64,000 nucleotides of DNA. Source: Hyphomonadaceae bacterium (GTDB taxonomy: Bacteria; Pseudomonadota; Alphaproteobacteria; Caulobacterales; Hyphomonadaceae). Positions 16,991 through 25,664 of this stretch are shown piece by piece; within the stretch, counting starts at the first letter, position 1; each line of letters begins with the position of its first letter. The stretch lies in NCBI GenBank assembly GCA_016714495.1, contig JADKDU010000005.1, forward strand, positions 186,001 to 250,000. The letters are read 5' to 3'. The notes below the pieces were generated by a model. It saw only the letters and a list, made by a program, of their open reading frames with translations, had not been told where the DNA came from and did not search any database. A program made the position numbers and the translations under genes.

Positions 16991-17371
16991 TGTCGCCTCT
17001 CAGTCGCACCGCAAGCGTATCGAGCGTGGGTGAACCCGCCCCCTTAGTCTGCCTGTAAACTGGTCGAATGTGCCACCAATGCAGCGCCGCAACAATGTGA
17101 TGCGTGAGTGGATCGCTCTAGTGGAGCGAGGAAGGCACGCGGTGGTGCGACCCGCCATGGTCGCCCGGCGGTAAGTCTGTCGCCTGTCGCGATCCTGGTT
17201 GGGCCAACATGCTGGTCTTTGTCGTATGGCGTCGATCGCCTCTTTCAGTCATCGGCCGTGATCGCGAGAGGCGGGATCGATAAGATTGTTCGGAGCTGGC
17301 GGCGAGGCCCGCGCGAACGTCTGCTTGGGACCATCGCGCCTTCCGGTCTCACGGGATCGAATGGCCATAGC

Positions 17372-17467
17372 GGGCCATCAACGCCAAGCCCGCCGTAGTC
17401 TTACCTACGGCGAGGTTGCTCGTGGCTTGCCGCTCGCCCCTTCCCGGCGCTCAGGCGGGACATCGCC
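17372..17467. repeat. Dispersed intergenic repeat, copy A
   Basis: About 96 bases sharing block order with copies at 19818-19914 and 20931-21025: AGCCCGCC, then CTACGGC, then GCCG-TCGC-CCTTCC, then AGGCGGGAC-TCG. The outer GCCCGCC and GGCGGGA blocks are inverted repeats of each other. Copy A is the most diverged. It fills part of the 489-base gene-free stretch 16991-17479; nothing else is evident there. Confidence 0.65.
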
Positions 17468-17479
17468 AGTACCGGTCAC

Positions 17480-17908
17480 TCATTCCGAAGGCGCTTTCGC
17501 GCTTTTGTAGGATAGCGCGATCAGCACGAGCGGAAGCGCGATCTCGATCCACATCAGCAAGAGGAACAGCGGATGCGGTGCACCTGCAGCGAAATATGAT
17601 ATCACCCGTCCCAAACCGCCGAACCAAAAGACCCCGAGCATCAGACGAAGCAGATCCATCCGCTTTGGGAGGGCACGCACGACCCACAATGCCACACCGC
17701 CATATGCCATCCAGAGGACCGCGTAGAATCGCATCTCGCTATCGACGTCTGCGCCGGCGAGTCCGGCCAGATGAGGCGTTCCTGGCAAAGCGACGCGCAG
17801 CATTGCTGCAAAGATCTGGCCCGTCGCATCTGGGCCAATCGCAAAGATCATTCCGCCAATCACCAACGCGGCAATGCCTAAGAGAGAAAAAGTGATCTTG
17901 AGCACCAT
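17480..17908 (-). CDS. DUF4345-type small membrane protein
   Basis: 142 residues with four hydrophobic segments (about 5-25, 60-80, 88-108, 112-132), mostly non-polar with short loops, matching DUF4345-like integral membrane proteins. Features include FYAVLWMAYGGVALWVVRAL and FWFGGLGRVISYF. Function unknown; no operon partner. Confidence 0.75.
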   Translation of the reverse strand: MVLKITFSLLGIAALVIGGMIFAIGPDATGQIFAAMLRVALPGTPHLAGLAGADVDSEMRFYAVLWMAYGGVALWVVRALPKRMDLLRLMLGVFWFGGLGRVISYFAAGAPHPLFLLLMWIEIALPLVLIALSYKSAKAPSE

Positions 17909-18215
17909 GGCCCTCCATAGACCTGAGGGCCCTTCTTGGCGACTGTCACCCTACTCAGGAACTCCGGCGCATTTCTTTGCTTCTCGGCTGGCGAGACAGA
18001 CGAATGGCCGCGGCCACGAAAGATTCTGCCGCCAAAAGTCTTCGCGTTGGCTCGTCATGCGAAGTCACCGCGTGGGCCATACTGCTTCGGCAGGCAAAAA
18101 CTCCTGCAGGACGTCCGCTAGCGTACCGACATTCATCAGCATTCGGCGCATTTGGGCAACGAAGTGCGATGACGACGTGAGGCAACTCGCCGTCGCGATC
18201 TCAAGGAGACCGGCC
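17909..18215. other. No gene recognised
   Basis: 307 bases between the DUF4345-like gene and the cupin gene, which diverge. It should hold both promoters. I see no clear -35/-10 pair, repeat or protein remnant. Confidence 0.4.
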
Positions 18216-18695
18216 ATGGCAAGCAACTCCGACGGGATAAAGGACATTGGACCGCAACCGCAGTCGTTCAACATTGAAGAGGCGACAAAGAGAAACACAA
18301 ATTTCCGTTCGGTCGCCTGGAGCGGGCGCTATCTGCAGGTGACGCTGATGTCGATTCCCGCTGGCGGCGACATCGGCCTTGAAGCACATCCGGAGACTGA
18401 CCAGTTCCTTCGCCTCGATTCTGGTCGCGGCCGCGTGCAGATGGGATCTGCGAAGGACGAACTGACTTTTGAAAAGGACGTTTCGGACGGCTGGTGTGTG
18501 CTCGTCCCGGCGGGGACCTGGCACAACATCACCAATACTGGCCTAACGCCAATGCAGGTCTATGCGATCTACGCGCCCGCCCATCATGCGCCGGGCAAGG
18601 TACAGGCGACCGCGGCGGCGGCTGCCGCCGATAAGAACGACAAGCCGGCGGCCTGGTCAGTGCAGTTGAAACAAGCCTCCGACAAACACGGCTGA
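18216..18695 (+). CDS. Cupin-domain protein
   Basis: 159 residues; ATG 18216 after AAGGAG. The two cupin motifs are visible: the first with LEAHPETDQFLRLDSGRG and the second with GWCVLVPAGTWHNITNTG, providing His and Glu/Gln metal ligands in a single beta-barrel. An Ala/Lys-rich C-terminal extension of about 35 residues follows. Likely a small metal-binding enzyme or sensor; the substrate cannot be read from sequence. Confidence 0.88.
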   Translation: MASNSDGIKDIGPQPQSFNIEEATKRNTNFRSVAWSGRYLQVTLMSIPAGGDIGLEAHPETDQFLRLDSGRGRVQMGSAKDELTFEKDVSDGWCVLVPAGTWHNITNTGLTPMQVYAIYAPAHHAPGKVQATAAAAAADKNDKPAAWSVQLKQASDKHG

Positions 18696-18871
18696 CCGCA
18701 CGACACTCGGAGAAGCAATACGCATTCAGAGGCATGTCCGGTCTGGGCCCCTCACCGCCCACCCCGAAACTGTCGCTGCGAATGAGCCAGGCGCTCACTT
18801 CCCGCCGCTCGCGGTGACTCGGGCGCTCAGGCCGGAAATTGCCGAACGACGATGCTTGTTGCTGCGGCAGC

Positions 18872-19294
18872 TCAGATCGCACGCATCCGGTTTCCGCGCG
18901 CGTTGTGCTCGACTTCGGCAAGGCCAAGCGCTTCCATCAAGGGCGGCACGTACATGCCGAAGCGACCGCGCAATCCCTTCTTGAGCCCGTACCAGCCGCC
19001 GACCGGGTTGCTGCTTGAGCGACCCCACGCCTCAACGGTGCCATCCTTGGCGTCCTTCTGTTCGTCGGCGGAGCCAAGCTCCATCCAGTCGCCATGCTTC
19101 TTCAGCATCTTGTGCAGATCGTCGAGGCAGCGCGCATCATAGAGCAACACTGTCTTGCCGACCGTGCAGACCAGCACGTCCTTCCCGTCCTTCTTGTCGC
19201 GATGCATGGTGAAATCTGACGTGAGCGGCGGCGTCTTCAGCCGCCATGGGTCATTGGGCGTGCCCGCGCCGTTCGTCGTTTTTTTGGATGGCAT
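18872..19294 (-). CDS. Conserved hypothetical protein (DUF6855-like)
   Basis: 140 residues, hydrophilic, no signal peptide. The C-terminal block NPVGGWYGLKKGLRGRFGMY and the stretch HGDWMELGSADEQK look strongly conserved and I associate them with the DUF6855 family; function unknown. ATG 19294 is chosen because GGGAGA lies 6 nt upstream and the preceding gene ends 10 nt before it. It forms an operon with the SRPBCC gene. Confidence 0.75.
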   Translation of the reverse strand: MPSKKTTNGAGTPNDPWRLKTPPLTSDFTMHRDKKDGKDVLVCTVGKTVLLYDARCLDDLHKMLKKHGDWMELGSADEQKDAKDGTVEAWGRSSSNPVGGWYGLKKGLRGRFGMYVPPLMEALGLAEVEHNARGNRMRAI

Positions 19295-19304
19295 TGAAGT
19301 CTCC

Positions 19305-19760
19305 CTAGGCAGCCGCCTCCGCAGCATGTTTGAGATCGGCTGCATACTGCGTGAACACCGGCACAAAGTCAGGCAGGCTGCCGGCGATCATCGGCAGCAT
19401 CAAACCTGAGAACGTCTCGGTCATGGTGAAGCATGAGCCGCCATCCTTTGGCGTGATCTCGTAGACGCGCACGCCCTGGAACATTGGGGCTGCGCCGTCC
19501 CGCCAAACCATGCGTCGGTTGGACTCGAATGCCGTGACCCTGGGCGTGAAGACGCGCGGACTGATGGGGACGCGGATGGCCAGTTTCTTTCCCAGCTCAA
19601 TTGGACCTTCAATGCTGGTGACGGTGGAGTTCCACCGCGGGAACCCGGCGGCGTCGGTCAGCAGGGCCCACACGCGCGCAGGCGCCGATGCGATGTCCAC
19701 GGACACCGTGACGGCCTGCCTGAATGCTGATTTCTCCGCCCTGGCCTGGCCGTTCTTCAT
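19305..19760 (-). CDS. SRPBCC-family protein
   Basis: 151 residues of the START-like/polyketide-cyclase fold: the opening VDIASAPARVWALLTDAAGF, then FPRWNSTVTSIEGP, a central MVWRDG strand, and a long C-terminal helix. Such proteins bind small hydrophobic ligands in a deep pocket. It ends 10 nt before the DUF6855-like gene and is probably translated with it. Ligand unknown. Confidence 0.85.
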   Translation of the reverse strand: MKNGQARAEKSAFRQAVTVSVDIASAPARVWALLTDAAGFPRWNSTVTSIEGPIELGKKLAIRVPISPRVFTPRVTAFESNRRMVWRDGAAPMFQGVRVYEITPKDGGSCFTMTETFSGLMLPMIAGSLPDFVPVFTQYAADLKHAAEAAA

Positions 19761-19817
19761 CGAGGGTCCCCTCCCTTAGTATAGACCTGTTGTAATTCGG
19801 CTCTTGTAGGCAGGTTT

Positions 19818-19914
19818 GGGCCATGAACGCCCAGCCCGCCGCTTTCATAACTACGGCAGAGCCACGCGTCAGGCGCCGTTCGCTCCTTCCCTGAAGGTTA
19901 GGCGGGACCTCGTC
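19818..19914. repeat. Dispersed intergenic repeat, copy B
   Basis: About 97 bases. Shares GGGCCAT-AACGCC and AGCCCGCC with copy A, and CTACGGCAGA, CGTCAG, GCCGTTCGC, CCTTCC and AGGCGGGACCTCG with copy C. It lies in the 372-base spacer between the divergent SRPBCC and secreted-protein genes; the rest of that spacer shows nothing firm. Confidence 0.7.
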
Positions 19915-20132
19915 GGAGACTGCCTTTCTCGTCGGATACCAATTGGCCCCGGGACGGTCCTGCCAGGTCAGAGCCAGAATTGGCTTTGCGATGAAGATTC
20001 ACTGCCGCACACGTCTTAGAAGGCGCCGTCTTTTCTAGCGATAATCAACTGTTGCTTCCCAGCTTTTTGGGTTGATCCTAGAATTGAGGCGCGAACCTGG
20101 CACTATGCTTGCGTCCACTGTTGGAGCTATCG

Positions 20133-20816
20133 ATGCGCCTTGTCTATATTCCTTGCCTGATTGTCGCCGTCCTGCTGGCGGCGCCTGCTCACGCGGCAAT
20201 CGACGGCAAGGTGGCGGGACTGAACGAGGCGGCCTTCGCCGCGCTCTCGACCGTCAAGCAACGCAATCCCGGCAGCCTGACCGAGCGCGATGCGCAGGAA
20301 ATCGGCACGGCCATCATGACCGACCAGGTCATGGATGATGCGGAGAGGGACCTGCTCGAGGAAATGACCCAGAGCATGTTCCGCAACATCACCGTCACGC
20401 TTGCCGGCGATACCGCTCGCGCGGTGAAGACCTACCCTACCTCAGGCAACGCCAAGAGGGTGCTTCAAGGCGTGCTCAACCCGCCGCTCGATCTCGAAGC
20501 GTCCTGGACCAAGGGCGCCAGCGGATGGATGGACATGTGTATCGAGTTCAAGAAGGGCGCTCAGCAGGAAGCGGGGGTGGTCGGCTACGTCCAGGGCAAG
20601 CTCGCGGAGCAATGGGAAGCGAGCAATTTGGGCAACGGCTACAAACCGCTCCGCGATCTGATCGGCAAACTCTACGGCTATTCGAATTCCACGGGCGGGG
20701 ACACCAACACCGGGCGGACGATCCTATACCGGGCGATGAATCAGCTCGACCGCAGTGCTTCCGACGGGGTGCCCGATTTCCTCTACAACTGGACAAGGCC
20801 AGGCGGATCCTTGTGA
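20133..20816 (+). CDS. Secreted hypothetical protein
   Basis: 227 residues. A clear signal peptide (MRLVYIPCLIVAVLLAAPAH with AHA before the cut) sends it to the periplasm. The mature part has an acidic helical segment (RDAQEIGTAIMTDQVMDDAE) reminiscent of TerB-like helices, then MDMCIEFKKGAQQEAGVVGY. No family recognised. ATG 20133 is chosen over an upstream TTG because GGAG precedes it. Confidence 0.7.
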   Translation: MRLVYIPCLIVAVLLAAPAHAAIDGKVAGLNEAAFAALSTVKQRNPGSLTERDAQEIGTAIMTDQVMDDAERDLLEEMTQSMFRNITVTLAGDTARAVKTYPTSGNAKRVLQGVLNPPLDLEASWTKGASGWMDMCIEFKKGAQQEAGVVGYVQGKLAEQWEASNLGNGYKPLRDLIGKLYGYSNSTGGDTNTGRTILYRAMNQLDRSASDGVPDFLYNWTRPGGSL

Positions 20817-20930
20817 GTGGAGGAATGCGCATGGCTGGAAACGGACCTGTCAGGTCAAGTGAGTAAAGGTCGTTTTCAGGTGACCTCCTCCATGCGTTTC
20901 GGACCGGCGGGTTTTGCGAGACCGCATTCG

Positions 20931-21025
20931 CGCACGAAAGCCGAGCCCGCCACCTTCTTTCCTACGGCAGAACCGCTCGTCAGCTGCCGTTCGCGCCTTC
21001 CTTGGATGTCAGGCGGGACCTCGCC
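20931..21025. repeat. Dispersed intergenic repeat, copy C
   Basis: About 95 bases matching copy B most closely: GCCCGCC, CCTACGGCAGA, CTCGTCAG, GCCGTTCGC, CCTTCC, CAGGCGGGACCTCG. It lies in the 260-base spacer between two convergent genes. With copies A and B it makes three copies in 3.7 kb. Confidence 0.7.
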
Positions 21026-21076
21026 ACAATCAGCCAGCCGCCTCGGAACAGCCTGCCGCCCAATCAGTTAGGGGAC

Positions 21077-21505
21077 TCACGCCAACGGAGGGAAGAAGAC
21101 TATGTCCTCATTGACCTGGCGAATTGAATCGCCAAAACGCACGACCCCGCTTTGCACAACGTAAGGGAAAACCAAGTTTGCAGAAAAACCGCCACGGTGA
21201 TCCAGCGAGACGACCACCGCGTCTTTTGGCTTGATCTGCGGATCGGTGAGGCTCGTGTGGTGGACAAGCGCGGAAGCATCAATGAGGCCATGCCGGGCGT
21301 CATTTCTCAGCGAGGTAAGCAGATCTTTCATGACGCTCGCAGCAGGCGGACTCCCGCGCCTGTCATAGATACCGAAGGATACAATCGAACCGTCCGACCT
21401 AATCGCGCCGCCAAAGGGAAAAAACTCTTCGTGCTTTGACAGCATCTTCTCTGCGAACGGCATCACCGCGCTGAGAAGTCGATCAGCCTCTTCTATTGGG
21501 CTCAT
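21077..21505 (-). CDS. Hypothetical protein
   Basis: 142 residues from ATG 21505 (an upstream TTG would add 19). Contains FFPFGGAIRSDGSIVSFGIY and a C-terminal KDAVVVSLDHRGGFSANLVF block. Soluble, no signal, no family recognised. It converges on the secreted-protein gene across repeat copy C. Confidence 0.65.
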   Translation of the reverse strand: MSPIEEADRLLSAVMPFAEKMLSKHEEFFPFGGAIRSDGSIVSFGIYDRRGSPPAASVMKDLLTSLRNDARHGLIDASALVHHTSLTDPQIKPKDAVVVSLDHRGGFSANLVFPYVVQSGVVRFGDSIRQVNEDIVFFPPLA

Positions 21506-21674
21506 GCGCGCGCTCTTTGGCTCCACCAACTGACGCACGGCCGCATCGCCTTGGGATGCCAAGTGGGCATGGCTCGCCTGTCGGCTTTTGGCTTGAGCAA
21601 GTCCAAACGCTCCTACCCGTAGCAGTCAACTTAGCATGAACTCGCCACCGCGCCGTCCGTCACACCCTGCTTCG

Positions 21675-21833
21675 TCACGTGTACTTTATGCCAGTCAATA
21701 CGATTTCACAATTCCGATACGCCTTTAGCTCGATCAGATTGCGGGACGGATCGGCAATCATGAGCTTGATCTGCTCGTTCAGCTGCGCGAGGTAGGCTGT
21801 CGTCTGCGCCTTCACGATCCTGGCGGCGCCCGT
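21675..21833 (-). pseudogene. C-terminal fragment of a glyoxalase/VOC-family protein
   Basis: The minus strand encodes NEQIKLMIADPSRNLIELKA followed by YRN, the typical end of vicinal-oxygen-chelate proteins (DPSGNxIEL motif), up to a TGA at 21675. Reading back, the frame closes at 21834 and no N-terminal half is found. The fragment lies in the 496-base stretch 21506-22001; I see nothing else in it. Confidence 0.5.
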
Positions 21834-22001
21834 TCAATCTGGACGCCAAGAGCAATCATGCGGGGTCGGGGCCACCTCGCCGTGCAAGGAACTTATTGAA
21901 AAATCACAACTAGCCTGCCTGCTGATCTGGGGCATGATGCGGCATCTGGCGCAAGATGCATTCCTGCTCGTTGAGCGGCCGAGCAAAAAGAGGACCCGCG
22001 T

Positions 22002-22841
22002 ATGTCGGAGCGGTTGTTGTGCGATCAGTGTCTAAGTTTTCTTTCGGTTGATGCCACGGACTGTGTTTACTGCGGTGCTGATATGCGAGCGGCGCAGTCC
22101 AAGTTGGCAGCGCACGCTGCGCGGGTCGCAACCGAGGACATCTTCCGGCTTTTAAGTCCGGAGGAAATACGCGAGGCAAACGCGGGTCGCCTGATTGGAG
22201 CCGAGTTTGAGGCGGCCATGCAGCGGGCTCGTTTGCGCGGCCTGCAGTCATCGCCCCGCGACCCGCCACCGGCAGGGATGATACGCTGTTCCGGCTGCAC
22301 GGCGACCTGGCCCCGGGGAACGCGGTTCTGCGGGAGATGCGGCGCGAAGACAGTTCCGACGGCTGACCCGACTGCCGCCAACCCTCCCCCGGAGCTGACC
22401 GAATTTGGACCGCTGACGTGCCGGACGTGCGAGGCCATTCTTACGCCACGCGATGCGTTCGAATTCGAGGTCCGTCTTCCAACTGGCGTTATCGTTGACC
22501 CCGAAGATCTCGAGAGGGAGCATTTGATTGGGGAACTAGAAATACGCGGCTCCGGTGAACGATCCGGGCGCACGGCATCAAAGCCGCCGCCGCAAGCCGC
22601 GCCAGTAGACATGTGGGAGGGAAAGAATGTTGTCTATCCCGGCATGTTGGGTGTGGAGATTGCGGACCCAGTGTTTCAACGGCGCATGCATCAAGACGAG
22701 CAATTTGCGCGTACGAGCCGTGTGGAGTCACTACTGGCGGAACTGGCTAAAGCGCTGAAGTTAAGAATAAGTCGGGCACTTTGCCGCCCTTGCTCCAAAT
22801 GCGGGGAGGCGGACCCGCTTGGCATCGCTAGACCCACCTAA
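22002..22841 (+). CDS. Hypothetical protein with several zinc-ribbon pairs
   Basis: 279 residues. An N-terminal ribbon (CDQCLSFLSVDATDCVYCG), a second (CSGCTATWPRGTRFCGRCG, about 93-112) and further CxxC pairs (LTCRTCEAIL and RPCSKCGE near the C-terminus) give up to three metal sites. Between them are an acidic linker and a helical region. There is no enzyme motif or membrane segment. It may be a nucleic-acid- or protein-binding adaptor. It stands alone in the accessory region. Confidence 0.7.
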   Translation: MSERLLCDQCLSFLSVDATDCVYCGADMRAAQSKLAAHAARVATEDIFRLLSPEEIREANAGRLIGAEFEAAMQRARLRGLQSSPRDPPPAGMIRCSGCTATWPRGTRFCGRCGAKTVPTADPTAANPPPELTEFGPLTCRTCEAILTPRDAFEFEVRLPTGVIVDPEDLEREHLIGELEIRGSGERSGRTASKPPPQAAPVDMWEGKNVVYPGMLGVEIADPVFQRRMHQDEQFARTSRVESLLAELAKALKLRISRALCRPCSKCGEADPLGIARPT

Positions 22842-22877
22842 TGTTGCCAGCCTGCCAACAGCTTTCGATATCCGCTG

Positions 22878-23150
22878 GTGTCACTTCCGCTTGACCGGCG
22901 TTTCAGGGCCCCGAAGGGCCAAGTTACGCATCGGAAGGATGTGTTGGAGCACCTCGGCGTAGGTCCTGGTGAGAAAATTGACGTCACAAAACTTCCCGAC
23001 GGAAGGATTGAGGTTCGGGCCGCGTCGATGGGCGAGATATCTTCGCTGTGCGGAATGCTCGCAAAGACGGGCCGGCCGCCCCTATTCATCGACGAAATGA
23101 ATGAAGTCACGAAACAAAGCTGGTCCGGCAAAGTCGATAAGAAGAAATGA
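22878..23150 (+). CDS. AbrB/MazE-type antitoxin
   Basis: 90 residues. The swapped-hairpin AbrB domain is seen in KGQVTHRKDVLEHLGVGPGE followed by KIDVTKLPDGRIEVRAA. The C-terminal 40 residues would bind the toxin. Its stop overlaps the start of a PIN-domain gene (ATGA), the standard antitoxin-toxin arrangement. The GTG start at 22878 has no strong ribosome site, so the true N-terminus may differ by a few residues. Confidence 0.82.
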   Translation: MSLPLDRRFRAPKGQVTHRKDVLEHLGVGPGEKIDVTKLPDGRIEVRAASMGEISSLCGMLAKTGRPPLFIDEMNEVTKQSWSGKVDKKK

Positions 23151-23394
23151 GGATCACGGCCGACGCAGATGTGCTCGTTGGCGCGATTGTGGCCGATGAG
23201 CCAAGCAGGCGCGCATCGCTCAATCAGCGCTTGCGAAGGCGGACCTTGCGCTACTCGACCAGGGCGGTGATTTTGCAGATGGAATCATTGCTTTTGAGGG
23301 CGCCAGCCTGGCGGGCGCAACGTTCGCCACCTTCGACAAGGATACGGCAAAGCGGTTCAAGAAGTTGGGGCAAGACAGCCTGCTGCTCGCCTAA
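23147..23394 (+). pseudogene. PIN-domain (VapC-like) toxin with internal deletion
   Basis: The first codons read MRITADADVLVGAIVADEPS, the start of a PIN RNase with its first acidic residue. About 27 residues on, the frame shifts: the true C-terminus (GGDFADGIIAFEGASLAGA, FATFDKDTAKRF) continues in another frame to TAA 23392. Compared with the usual 130-140 residues, about 60 central residues are gone, including the middle acidic residues. The RNase should be inactive, leaving an antitoxin without its target. Confidence 0.75.
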
Positions 23395-23494
23395 CGCATG
23401 GCCAGCGCGCTCCAAAACAGACATTGAATCCAATGTTGCGTTACGCGGCGCATGACCGCCAATTGTGGACATTCAGCCGACTCCATCGGTCTGG

Positions 23495-23531
23495 GAAAAA
23501 ACGGCGCAGAGCGTAAGCGTCTCCGCGCCGT
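23495..23531 (-). terminator. Intrinsic terminator of the GNAT gene
   Basis: On the minus strand ACGGCGC pairs with GCGCCGT, with an inner GAG/CTC stem, followed directly by a run of six T. It starts 13 nt after the GNAT stop. Confidence 0.8.
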
Positions 23532-23543
23532 CAGGTCACAAGA

Positions 23544-24011
23544 TCAGATGGTTGCGTAACGCCAGCATATCAGCGGCCCGTCTTCGTCATCCACCCGTTC
23601 CCCTGTGCGAACAAAACCGTTCGCCTCAAGGACACGCTGCGACGCGAGATTTGCTGTCGACGTCTCCGCTGTCAGGGCCGCCACGTCCGGTCGGTCGCTC
23701 GCCCATCTGACAATCTCGCCGACGGCCCTTGTAGCATAGCCGAGCCCCCGCCGGCTCGGTGCGATGCCATAGCCGATGTCGACGCAGCCACCTTTAGGCG
23801 GACGCGTGATCGAGCAAAGGCCAACCAATTCGCCGCTTTCCACGATCAGCCAGGAGGCGGGTGAAAAGCCTGCCCAAACGCGTGAGGCCACGCTAGCAAG
23901 CATCTTAAGAATATCGGGGGACGAAATCGGCGTGTCAGCTAGCTGATAATGCCGTGGTGCAGCGCCAAGTAACAGGCGCACATAGTCGTCTTCTGTTGTT
24001 TCCAGGATCAT
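23544..24011 (-). CDS. GNAT-family N-acetyltransferase (RimJ/RimL-like)
   Basis: 155 residues. Motif A is IGYGIAPSRRGLGYATRAVG (acetyl-CoA pyrophosphate binding R-R-G-L-G-Y-A), and motif B is NLASQRVLEANGFVRTGE. Shape and length fit the RimJ/RimL group, which acetylates protein N-termini or small amines. Single gene with its own terminator. Confidence 0.88.
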   Translation of the reverse strand: MILETTEDDYVRLLLGAAPRHYQLADTPISSPDILKMLASVASRVWAGFSPASWLIVESGELVGLCSITRPPKGGCVDIGYGIAPSRRGLGYATRAVGEIVRWASDRPDVAALTAETSTANLASQRVLEANGFVRTGERVDDEDGPLICWRYATI

Positions 24012-24312
24012 GGTTCTCTCGAAGAAATGAGGGACGTCGATGACGTCCGTTTAAGCTTCGCGAGCAGTCAGCGAGTTGAGCGTGCTTACACGCATCCGCG
24101 CTGGCCGCTAACGCGGTCCGAAGCGAGATCGGTGAGCAAAGGCATTCTCCTGATATCAGTGTGCAGAGCACTCTCCGCGAACACCACCAAGCTTATGCAC
24201 ACCGCGGGCGCCCGAACAAGTCTCAGGCGTCACGTGTTACACGCAGGACTGGAACGGCCAACTCGCGACTTCTGCCCTATCCGCGCGGACGGCCGGTGGT
24301 CGTCGAAGGTGG
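24012..24312. other. No gene recognised
   Basis: 301 bases between the GNAT gene and the broken M23 peptidase gene. No domain, repeat or clear promoter was seen on either strand. Confidence 0.4.
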
Positions 24313-25281
24313 TCACCTGGCGTTTCCTCTTTCACCCCCCCTCAATGTGTCGTTCCGAAGAAGAAATCTTCCATTGATTGTGAACCAAACCGGCTCGCCG
24401 CCGAGGGGAGTATTATCCGTCCCTGCCTCCTGAACATGAATGTGCAGATGGGGTTCAGCGGTATTTCCCGAATTGCCGACGCGGCCGTGAAGGTCGCCGG
24501 TCTCCACCTATTGCCCAACTTTCACCGCAACGGACCCTGGCGCCATATGAGCCAGGACGACGATGTCGTCTTTGCAATCGAGCAAAACATGATTGCCCGC
24601 CATATGCTCTCGATCCGCCTGCGGAACCGGCATGTCGGGCAGTCCATCCGTAGCGCCGACGATTACTCCAGCGCATGGAGCAAGAATGCCGGCGCCATAA
24701 ATCACATAGGCCTTTGGGTCGCGCGGCGCGATACCGTTCGCATGAAATCCAAGACTGTCGGCGCCGATCAGATCAACGGCGTAGCTCTGCCCTCGAAATG
24801 GAAGAAATCGCTCGCCAGTCAAAGTCATCAAATGCGCATTCACGGCCTCTGTGCGACCGCCGTTGATCACTATGTAAGTCCCCGGCTCCAAGGGCATTGC
24901 GAGGGAGACTGCCTCAGATGGGGTCGTACGCCCATCAACGACTGGAGCAAGCCCTGCAATGGCGAGTGCAATTCCTGCAGCGCCCGCCAAGGGTTCGCTC
25001 CAGATGATCCATGCCAGGCGATGAGTCTGACGCCTCTTTCGGAATTTCCAATACGAGAAGAGACTGCCGCACACATGCAGGACGAGAAAGCAGTATGGCG
25101 CCCAGACGGGCGGAAATAGCCAGACCCCGGCAGCCACGAGATAGACAATTGCGAGACCTATAGCGACGGAGCGAGCAAGCAGACCTGCAATCGACGTCGT
25201 GGGAAGCACGGCGTTCAGCGCGATGAGCCCAAGCGGAACCGCGACTTGGATTACAAGAAGTTGGAGCACCAGCTCGCTCAC
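24313..25281 (-). pseudogene. Membrane-bound M23 (LytM-type) peptidase split by an in-frame TAG
   Basis: The first 257 codons encode four or five membrane segments (residues 1-110) and the front of an M23 domain with NHVLLD and LAHM (metal-binding His and Asp, third His). A TAG at 24508-24510 stops it after VAVKVGQ. The next codon continues in the same frame: VETGDLHGRVGNSGN then EPHLHIHV, the final HxH metal motif. So a single substitution, not a frameshift, separates the two halves of the active site. Both halves look otherwise intact, which points to a recent nonsense mutation, an amber read-through site or a base-call error. Confidence 0.8.
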
Positions 25282-25440
25282 CTGCCGCGCCTTCCAGACT
25301 CAATTCCAATCCTCGAAGGTGTCGCCCGCTTCAGCAAACGCGGCAATATGGCGAGCGTCCCAGACTTCCGACACGACGCTTCTCGTGTCCCTGGGCCATG
25401 ACCCCCACTACACCAATTCCGTGGTGGGCCCGCAACGGGT

Positions 25441-25601
25441 CGAGGCTGTGTGAAAACTCCTGCGCCAGAAAAGTTGACGCAAATTTCTGCCACGCCTCGC
25501 GCCATCCAAGCCGAACTGCGCATAGGCCGGGGCGCGGAAGCATGCCTGGTGAAAGTCCAATTCACCGCCACGCGCGGTTGTTGAGTTTTCACACCGCCTC
25601 G
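25441..25601. mobile_element. 161-bp MITE-like element
   Basis: Its ends are 19-base inverted repeats (25441-25459 and 25583-25601) with a single mismatch; the inner end reads GTGTGAAAACTC. The interior is too short to encode a transposase. Terminal repeats of this GGC-GTGTGAAAACTC type are known to me from IS elements, so it is probably a non-autonomous derivative. It sits in the gene-free stretch 25282-25874, upstream of the broken M23 gene. I cannot define a target-site duplication. Confidence 0.65.
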
Positions 25602-25634
25602 GCCAATCTCAGACTTAGCTGAGCAACAACGCGA

Positions 25635-25664
25635 ACGGCAGGACAGCGCAGGCTTTCCTGCCGT
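25635..25664. other. Hairpin beside the MITE-like element
   Basis: ACGGCAGGA (25635-25643) and TCCTGCCGT (25656-25664) form a 9-bp perfect stem with a 12-base loop and no T run. No gene is seen in 25602-25874. Confidence 0.4.

Noticed and set aside
17372..21025. CRISPR array
   Set aside because: The three repeats are about 1.0-2.4 kb apart, imperfect and about 95 bp long, without regular spacers.
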